From Candidatus Zixiibacteriota bacterium (lineage in GTDB: Bacteria > Zixibacteria > MSB-5A5 > WJJR01), in the NCBI GenBank assembly GCA_020058315.1, contig JAGVEK010000493.1, positions 1-12,883 of the forward strand: DNA of 12,883 nt, read 5' to 3'. The position numbers were made by a program, and so were the translations under genes. Positions 1 to 5,051 of this stretch are shown piece by piece. Within the stretch, counting starts at the first letter, position 1, and the number at the start of each line of letters is the position of its first letter. The notes below the pieces were generated by a model. That model did not search any database, was not told the origin of the DNA, and saw only the letters and a list, made by a program, of their open reading frames with translations.

Positions 1-337
1 AAGACGGGAGATTGAACGAGCGGGAGAATGTTCCGGTGAATCGTTCGGAGCGAGTGAACCCCTGCCGTTTCTCGTCGCGGGTTTCCTTGCGGGAGCCTTC
101 GATGCTCAGGAGCCCGTCATGAACCACGACCTTGACATCGCCTTTTTCGAGGCCGGGCATATCGGCTTTGAGCACCACGCGGTCTTCTTCTTCAACAACA
201 TCAACTGCTGGACGGATGGCCACGGACGGTATCTCGCATCGGCTCATGAAACCCGGAAGGAATTCGTCGAATACGTTGGACATGACTGCTGAGAACGGAA
301 CGAGATTCCGGTTGGGTTCGCATCTGATGACTGACAT
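1..337 (-). CDS. Hsp20/alpha-crystallin small heat-shock protein (C-terminus cut off by window edge)
   Basis: ATP-independent holdase chaperone of the small heat-shock protein family, expected to bind unfolding proteins in the cytoplasm as oligomers. The 112 visible residues contain a short N-terminal arm (about 1-43) and most of an alpha-crystallin domain: a DVVEEEDRVVLKADMPGLEK segment at about 46-65, then GLLSIEGSRKE at about 75-85 and FSRSFNLP at about 104-111, all typical of the family. The last strands and the C-terminal I/V-x-I tail lie outside the window. The ATG at 335-337 is chosen because a strong Shine-Dalgarno (GGAGGAA, 344-350) sits about 6 nt upstream, the best ribosome site in the window. 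The gene is alone behind a 323-bp upstream region carrying a sigma-54-like promoter and palindromic sites, so it probably forms its own transcription unit. Family assignment is firm; regulation is inferred from sequence. Confidence 0.93.
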   Translation of the reverse strand, partial: MSVIRCEPNRNLVPFSAVMSNVFDEFLPGFMSRCEIPSVAIRPAVDVVEEEDRVVLKADMPGLEKGDVKVVVHDGLLSIEGSRKETRDEKRQGFTRSERFTGTFSRSFNLPS

Positions 338-374
338 GGTTTGTTCCTCCTTACTTTCTGTTAATAGTGATTCG

Positions 375-387
375 GTTGACGCTCAAC
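375..387 (-). other. Small stem-loop at the 5' end of the inferred hsp20 mRNA
   Basis: A perfect 5-bp inverted repeat (GTTGA / TCAAC) with a 3-nt loop lies 38 nt upstream of the hsp20 start codon. It begins about 6 nt inside the transcript if transcription starts near 393 as predicted from the sigma-54 site. A hairpin at this place could stabilise the mRNA or be a chance palindrome. It does not cover the ribosome-binding site, so it is not an RNA thermometer of the usual kind. Confidence 0.35.
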
Positions 388-402
388 ATTCGGTGTGATA
401 CG

Positions 403-422
403 TAGCATTGGGCGTGCCAATT
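403..422 (-). promoter_or_regulatory. Sigma-54 (RpoN) -24/-12 promoter of hsp20
   Basis: Read on the minus strand the site is TTGGCACG-CCCA-ATGCTA. The sigma-54 consensus is TGGCACG-N4-TTGCW, so the -24 element is perfect and the -12 element differs only at its first base. The invariant GG (418-417) and GC (406-405) are exactly 12 bp apart, as required. The predicted start of transcription is near 393, giving a leader of about 56 nt before the hsp20 ATG. It lies in the only non-coding gap in front of this gene and is correctly oriented. Sigma-54 promoters need an enhancer-binding ATPase; candidate binding sites lie upstream at 499-581. No sigma-32-type promoter or CIRCE element was seen in the gap. 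Confidence 0.72.
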
Positions 423-498
423 GCGACATAGGACACATAAGGCAGTTAACGACAACGCATTACATGAGATTGTATCAGGATGGCGAGATTCACCACAA

Positions 499-581
499 TG
501 CCATAATGGCGCGTTACACGGCCATATTGGCAGTATGTAGTTGTTCTGATGCCATTATGGCAGTGGCGTGGCATTTGCCAC
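499..581. promoter_or_regulatory. Cluster of palindromic sites, candidate enhancer (UAS) for a sigma-54 activator
   Basis: Three near-identical palindromes of the form TGCCA-N3-TGGCA occur at 499-511 (TGCCATAATGGCG), 520-532 (GGCCATATTGGCA) and 550-562 (TGCCATTATGGCA, perfect). A fourth, everted version (GTGGCATTTGCCAC) is at 568-581. Centres of the first three are 21 and 30 bp apart, close to two and three helical turns, so their faces would roughly align. They lie about 110-180 bp upstream of the predicted hsp20 transcription start, the usual distance for binding sites of NtrC-type enhancer-binding proteins. The cognate regulator is not in the window. The repeats are seen directly; the enhancer role is inference. 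Confidence 0.6.
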
Positions 582-603
582 TACCTGCCGAGATTTGAGG
601 CGA

Positions 604-634
604 GAGATCCGTTTCCGAACGACCGTCTGATCTC
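604..634 (-). terminator. Weak inverted repeat just after the PQQ-propeller gene
   Basis: GAGATC (604-609) and GATCTC (629-634) form a 6-bp stem with a 19-nt loop, 27 bp downstream of the stop codon of the propeller gene. No run of U follows, so this is at best a poor intrinsic terminator; it may be chance. The rest of the 582-660 stretch shows nothing I can identify. Confidence 0.2.
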
Positions 635-660
635 ACGGCGCACGGAGGAAGACACGAGAA

Positions 661-1860
661 TCAGTTGGAGTGCGCGCCGAAGCAGTATAGGCGTCGTTTG
701 GCGTCGGCAATGTAGACGCAGCCGCCTGCAACAACTGGGGTCGTCGTCGCCGGTCCATCGAGCGAGAAGGAACGCTTCAAGGCTCCTGTGCCAGCGTCGA
801 GAACGAGAAGCTCGCCTTTCTGCGTTCCGACATAGAGTGTGCCGCCCGCGAGTGTCGGTCGCGTGGTCAGTGGGCCGCCCGTATCGTAGGACCAGATTGT
901 ATCACCCGTGGCCGCGTCGAGCGCGTAGAGGCGGTAATCGTTGGAAGCGACATAGACACGTCCCGGTCCCAACACGGGCGAGACCACGATCTGCCCTCGG
1001 GCGGCGAAGAACCACTCCATTACACCTGTCGTGATGTTGACAGCATAGAGAAGGGAGTCGGTCGAACCAAAGTAGGCGCGGTCGCCGAGCGCCGGAGCGG
1101 AAAGGATGGCGCCGGAAGCCTGGTGCGCCCAGATTTGTCCTCCATCGCCAACGTGGCGGGCGCTCACGAAGTGTCCTGCGGCAATGAAGATAACGGAGTC
1201 GAGCACCACCGGCGCCGCTGTGATCGGACCCTTGGCTTCAACGGTCCAGAGCACATTGCCAAGCGAATCGTATCTGACGACCCGTCCGTTCAGCGCCGCT
1301 ACGACAAAAGAGCCATCATCGAGGCGGCGTGGGGACACGACGGAGGTCGGAATGGACAGGGAGTATCGTCGCGCCAGTGGGGTGTAGCTCATGAAGATGA
1401 GCCGGCGTTCGTTCTGATCGGTCGCAACCACGAATCCAGAATCATCGAACACGACACCAGTGACCGGTCCCTTGAAACCGACGCGCGCCAGCCGTTTGCC
1501 AAGACGGGCATCGTAGATCTCGAGCCGACCATCAAGTCCGGGGTAGTAGAGTAGTCCCCCACGGACTATCGGTTCCGTGGACGCGACACCACTGGTCTTG
1601 TGACGCCAGAGCAGTGTATCAACTTGATTCGGGATGGAACGGGGATCGGCGGCACCTGTGTTCCGGGTGCTGCTGCCAAGAACCTGCCAATCGCCGGGTG
1701 CAGATGGGCCGGGATTGAGGTGTGCGTGACGGAGTCCGCAGCCGGCAAGAGCAAGAAGCAGAAAGATCGTGAAACAGCAAAGCGGCAGTGATTTGCGCAG
1801 AAACGATGGCCTCCAGACCGGCCAGCGCCTGCGCCGGGCAGTGACGAGCACCCGCATCAT
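661..1860 (-). CDS. BamB-like PQQ beta-propeller lipoprotein
   Basis: Likely an outer-membrane-anchored beta-propeller protein. From the ATG at 1858-1860 it has 399 residues, close to E. coli BamB (about 390). The N-terminus is rich in Arg, followed by a hydrophobic stretch and a lipobox LAGC with the acylated Cys at about 41, so export and lipidation are expected. The rest is built of repeated propeller blades: AAPVVLDSVIFIAAG, SAPALGDRAYFGSTDSLLYA, VSPVLGPGRVYVASNDYRLY and DAATGDTIWSYDTGGPL are PQQ-type repeats with the usual A/D-x-x-T-G-x-x-x-W ending. The open frame continues upstream to 2121, but those extra 87 residues have no recognisable domain, overlap the preceding gene and cross the 1922-1972 hairpin, so I start at the tandem ATGs (1860 or 1857). 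The ribosome site is weak. Proximity to an Omp85-like gene suggests outer-membrane assembly or stability, but PQQ propellers are diverse and a true BamB role is unproven. Confidence 0.82.
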   Translation of the reverse strand: MMRVLVTARRRRWPVWRPSFLRKSLPLCCFTIFLLLALAGCGLRHAHLNPGPSAPGDWQVLGSSTRNTGAADPRSIPNQVDTLLWRHKTSGVASTEPIVRGGLLYYPGLDGRLEIYDARLGKRLARVGFKGPVTGVVFDDSGFVVATDQNERRLIFMSYTPLARRYSLSIPTSVVSPRRLDDGSFVVAALNGRVVRYDSLGNVLWTVEAKGPITAAPVVLDSVIFIAAGHFVSARHVGDGGQIWAHQASGAILSAPALGDRAYFGSTDSLLYAVNITTGVMEWFFAARGQIVVSPVLGPGRVYVASNDYRLYALDAATGDTIWSYDTGGPLTTRPTLAGGTLYVGTQKGELLVLDAGTGALKRSFSLDGPATTTPVVAGGCVYIADAKRRLYCFGAHSN

Positions 1861-1921
1861 CAGGGTTGGCTTCTTGGTGAGTCCATTGGCCCGTGTACTT
1901 ATCTCCTCATCCGAAGAAAGA

Positions 1922-1972
1922 CACGGACAAGGAGGACCGAGCAAAAAAGCCGCTCGGTCCTCCTTGTCCGTG
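1922..1972. repeat. Perfect 21-bp-arm inverted repeat (51-bp hairpin)
   Basis: Left arm 1922-1942 and right arm 1952-1972 are exact reverse complements over 21 bp, separated by a 9-nt loop (AAAAAAGCC on the plus strand). It lies in the 248-bp gap between the 933-residue gene (stop at 2109) and the propeller lipoprotein gene (start at 1860), which otherwise shows no clear element. As RNA it would be a very stable hairpin. In the direction of transcription it is followed by TCTTTCTTC rather than a clean U-run, so it could be a terminator, an RNA-processing or stability element, or a member of a dispersed palindromic repeat family. Confidence 0.85.
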
Positions 1973-2108
1973 GCACCCGTGCAATCAAACCGTCGTCCTG
2001 ATGGATCGGGGTTTTTCAACGACCCCTTCGGCGATACGTTACGAGATTCGCCGCAGGAAGGACCGGGGTGATTTCGGGTCAGACGGTGACGGCGGGATCG
2101 GCAGGTAT

Positions 2109-4910
2109 TCAGAAATTCCATCCGAAGAAGAATTCAAAACGGGTTCTGGGAGCGATCTTCTTGAAATCCGTCTGCCTTGTCCAGTCGAAGCGCAAGACGA
2201 CAAGATAACCCAGCGCGACGCGCGCACCAACACCCATTGCTCCCTGGAGGCGGCCAAAGTCGCTTTCCCACGCATTTCCCGCATCGAAGAACACGGCACC
2301 CCTGATTGCCTGCAGTCCGATACTGGTCATAGGCAAACCCACAATCAGCGCATCAATCATGGGGAAACGCAGTTCATTGGAAGAGAGAATGACGTTGCGG
2401 GCATATTGACCGCGACGCGTGTACCCGCGCAAATCCCAGCTTCCACCCAGATAGCGCCGCTGCGGCTCGCGGCCGGCCGAGAAATGCCCCATCAACCGGG
2501 TGGCGACAGCGGAGTAGCGGCCCAGACGGAAATACTTGCGCGCATCGACAATCAGGAGTCTGTTGAATGAGCGAAAACCCGACAGATCACCGGTGAACCC
2601 GGCGGAGATCATGACCCGTTCACCATCGATCGGGCCGGAAATATCCCAGAGGGCATTGTCGTGAACCAGAGATACGAATTGTGTCGCCAGAATGGCCTTC
2701 CGGGTCGGGCCGCCGGTGCTCAAATCTTCACGTTCCGACTGGCGGAGAAAAAGCGATGCTTCGATCCGGCGGAATTTCGAGATCGGATAGCCGGCGTATC
2801 CAACTGCGCCATACAACCGCTCGGTCAGATTGCCTTCGATTGGATCGGTGAATCGATCAAAAAGATGGAAGGCACCGTAGCCGTAGTTGAGACGATGCTC
2901 CCGGTTGATGTAGGTGGCCGCCACGCTGAAGCTCTTGAAGAATTCGTTTTTGGTCTCGGCGTTATTGGCCAGCAGGAAGAAATACTGGTGGTTTCCCAGA
3001 ACATCCGTCAGTGCGGTCTGGAAGCCACCGACAGTTCCGTAGAGGGCGTCATAGGAGACCGCCGACTGGGCAATATCGAACGAGAAGCGATTGCGATAGC
3101 TGACGGCGCCCCGCGCCAATTCCCCGCCCGCACGCACTGGCTCCCAGCCGGACCGAGCGGCGGAATCAGGGGATGTGACTGTGACCGTGACGGTCGTTTC
3201 GGGCAAGGGCATTTTGAAGATCTGGAAGGATGCGTTCTGGTAGCCGGTGAACACGATTCCTTTGCCATCGGGCAGATAGCGGGGATCGAAAGCGCCCGTG
3301 ACCAGATCGGTCAGCCGGTCGACCGCGCCGGTTTTGGCGCGACGATAGATGTTGAAACGCCCGTTGCGGTCCGAGGTGAACACGATCGAGTTGCCGTCGG
3401 GGGAGAACGACGGGTTGCGATCATTGAAAGACCCTTCGGTCAGTGGCTCGATTCTGCCGTCGGACAGGCGGTACGAATACAAGTTCATGAAACCCTGCTG
3501 ACCGGTCTGCCCCCGATCGGAGGAGAAGACGAGGGCACTGCTATCGGGAGTGAAGACCGGATCGGCATCGTGGTACCAGTCATTCGTCAGGCGCCGGAGC
3601 TTTCGGGAACTGAACTCAAACAGGAACAGGTCGTGGATCCCATCCATCCCGCAACCTGAGAAGACGGCGCTGGATCCATCCGGGGAGAACGCCGGCGAGG
3701 ACACGACGTAGAGCGAATCCATCCTGTACTCTGCCGTCACGCGCCTCTGTGAGGGGTCGAGCACGTAGAGAACGTCGCGTTCCTGACGCTTGGAGGAGAA
3801 GAGCACGCGGCCATCGCGCGCGACATCGAGCGACGAACCCAGAAGGTGAAGCGATTCAAACTGCGGGGTTCTCTCGCCTTTGAGCAGAGTTTCGAAACGC
3901 TGGCCCGAGATCAGACCATCGGTCATGTACAACCCGGCATAGCCGAGGCGGTTTCCCTTGAAGACGATCCAGTCTTCCGTGCGACCGCCGACGTTGAGCC
4001 GCAGAGGCACAGCCTTGACATTATGGCCGGAGTGCGTGACCTGCTGGGCGAGACGGTCGGGCAGTTCGGCGTGCTGAATCGTGGGATAGTACTTCTTCTT
4101 CAGCCAGTAGCCCCACTCGATGCCGAGTTCCTCGAGCGATTTGTCGAAGGTGACGCGTGCGATGTTTTCGAAATCGCTCCCGCGCCACCAGTTATCGAAG
4201 AGACGAAGAACGTAGTCTGTGCCGTACGCATCGGCCACGAAATGGAAGAACGATTCGCCGGCTTTGTACATCAGGTAGGTGCCCGACAGTTCCTCCAAAC
4301 CAGCGATATTCGTCAGCCGTCCCGAGAGGACGAGGTCCGACAGCACCATGTCGGCATCGGCACTCCAGGGGCGCGAATAGAATTCGGCAAGCCCTTCGGT
4401 AAACCATAAGGGAGGGCCGGCAGGCCTCATCTGGCGGTGCATCCGGGTGACGGCTGTCAGTTTCGAGAAGGTGAACACATGGACAAGCTCATGCTGTAAG
4501 ACGCGCTGGAATTCCGCGTGCGACCCATTGAAAGGGAGAACCACCCGCCCTTTCATGAATTCAGTGAATCCGCCGACGTTTTCGGGCAGCAAGTCCGGGA
4601 CGACGTTGGTTTGCGAGAAGAATCCGGGCGAGGAATAGATGATGAGAGGGATTCGTTCCCCAACCCGGTGGCTGAACCGGTCGGCAAGGACATCGTAGGC
4701 GCGTTCAGCTGATTCGGCCGCCACCTGGGCAAGTTCCCGCTCGCTGTCATAGAAGTAGATATCAAACCGTTTGGTCGAGAGAACCAGCCAGTCGAAGTTG
4801 GTGAACTGAACCTTGTTCTTGCCAAAGTAATACTGCGCGGTGGCGTCGCCGGCAGTGAGAGCGATCACAGCAACGGCAAGGAGTGATAGGATGTATCGGC
4901 GGTGTCTCAT
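2109..4910 (-). CDS. Exported peptidase-MA-like / TolB-like propeller / Omp85-like barrel protein
   Basis: A 933-residue multidomain envelope protein. Residues 1-26 are a Sec signal peptide with likely cleavage after ATA. About 35-290 is a peptidase-MA-like (gluzincin) domain: HELVH at 140-144 gives the HExxH zinc motif, and WFTEGLAEF at 169-177 supplies the expected third ligand Glu. About 355-570 holds five PD40/TolB-type blades, each with F-x-P-D-G-x-x-x-V-F or a variant (for example 408-417 and 502-511). About 600-933 is a BamA/TamA-like barrel: GGSWDLRGY at 822-830 matches the conserved (V/L)RG(F/Y) of the Omp85 loop 6, FFDAGNAW is at 874-881, and the chain ends in aromatic FEFFFGWNF with terminal Phe, the usual beta-signal. 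It is probably outer-membrane inserted with the peptidase and propeller parts in the periplasm or at the surface. Catalytic residues look intact; substrate is unknown. The start at 4910 gives a clean signal peptide although the ribosome site is weak. Confidence 0.88.
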   Translation of the reverse strand: MRHRRYILSLLAVAVIALTAGDATAQYYFGKNKVQFTNFDWLVLSTKRFDIYFYDSERELAQVAAESAERAYDVLADRFSHRVGERIPLIIYSSPGFFSQTNVVPDLLPENVGGFTEFMKGRVVLPFNGSHAEFQRVLQHELVHVFTFSKLTAVTRMHRQMRPAGPPLWFTEGLAEFYSRPWSADADMVLSDLVLSGRLTNIAGLEELSGTYLMYKAGESFFHFVADAYGTDYVLRLFDNWWRGSDFENIARVTFDKSLEELGIEWGYWLKKKYYPTIQHAELPDRLAQQVTHSGHNVKAVPLRLNVGGRTEDWIVFKGNRLGYAGLYMTDGLISGQRFETLLKGERTPQFESLHLLGSSLDVARDGRVLFSSKRQERDVLYVLDPSQRRVTAEYRMDSLYVVSSPAFSPDGSSAVFSGCGMDGIHDLFLFEFSSRKLRRLTNDWYHDADPVFTPDSSALVFSSDRGQTGQQGFMNLYSYRLSDGRIEPLTEGSFNDRNPSFSPDGNSIVFTSDRNGRFNIYRRAKTGAVDRLTDLVTGAFDPRYLPDGKGIVFTGYQNASFQIFKMPLPETTVTVTVTSPDSAARSGWEPVRAGGELARGAVSYRNRFSFDIAQSAVSYDALYGTVGGFQTALTDVLGNHQYFFLLANNAETKNEFFKSFSVAATYINREHRLNYGYGAFHLFDRFTDPIEGNLTERLYGAVGYAGYPISKFRRIEASLFLRQSEREDLSTGGPTRKAILATQFVSLVHDNALWDISGPIDGERVMISAGFTGDLSGFRSFNRLLIVDARKYFRLGRYSAVATRLMGHFSAGREPQRRYLGGSWDLRGYTRRGQYARNVILSSNELRFPMIDALIVGLPMTSIGLQAIRGAVFFDAGNAWESDFGRLQGAMGVGARVALGYLVVLRFDWTRQTDFKKIAPRTRFEFFFGWNF

Positions 4911-5051
4911 TCCAGACGATCTTGGGGTGGAAATCCCCGGGTTATGGATTCAGGCGAAGAACCCCACCATCCGTCCGCCCCGGCGGATCCGCAAGCGGGA
5001 CGTGCTCCTGGCGAGGCACCCACAGGACGGGTGGTCTTCAATGTGACGGTT
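4911..5051. other. GC-rich intergenic segment with a short palindrome
   Basis: This 141-bp gap between the RelA/SpoT gene and the barrel-protein gene contains TCCGCC-CC-GGCGGA (4974-4987) overlapping GCGGATCCGC (4983-4992), and a CACCC/GGGTG pair near 5015-5035. None is followed by a U-run and no convincing -35/-10 pair was found, so I cannot say whether the downstream gene has its own promoter or is reached by read-through. The composition differs from that of the other gaps. Confidence 0.3.

Noticed and set aside
558..573. Sigma-54-like TGGCAG-N5-TGGCA on the plus strand
   Set aside because: It arises from the repeated TGGCA half-sites of the palindromes, has mismatches in both elements and no plus-strand gene downstream.
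499..581. Short CRISPR-like array
   Set aside because: The repeats are 13-14 bp palindromes with spacings of 8-18 bp, far too short for CRISPR repeats and spacers, and no cas gene is nearby.
549..1034. 161-residue plus-strand open frame starting in the hsp20 upstream region
   Set aside because: Arg-rich translation typical of a shadow frame; mostly antisense to the propeller gene and begins inside the palindrome cluster.
1943..1948. Run of six A (T on the minus strand) as an intrinsic terminator tail
   Set aside because: On either strand it lies in the loop of the 51-bp hairpin, not after a stem, and no shorter GC-rich stem immediately precedes it.
1861..2121. N-terminal extension of the propeller lipoprotein back to an ATG at 2121
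   Set aside because: It overlaps the preceding gene, runs through the perfect hairpin, shows no domain, and would bury the signal sequence and lipobox more than 100 residues into the protein.
2661..3659. 332-residue plus-strand open frame opposite the barrel-protein gene
   Set aside because: It is the antisense of a well-supported coding region in GC-rich DNA; the translation has no recognisable domain and no promoter or ribosome site.
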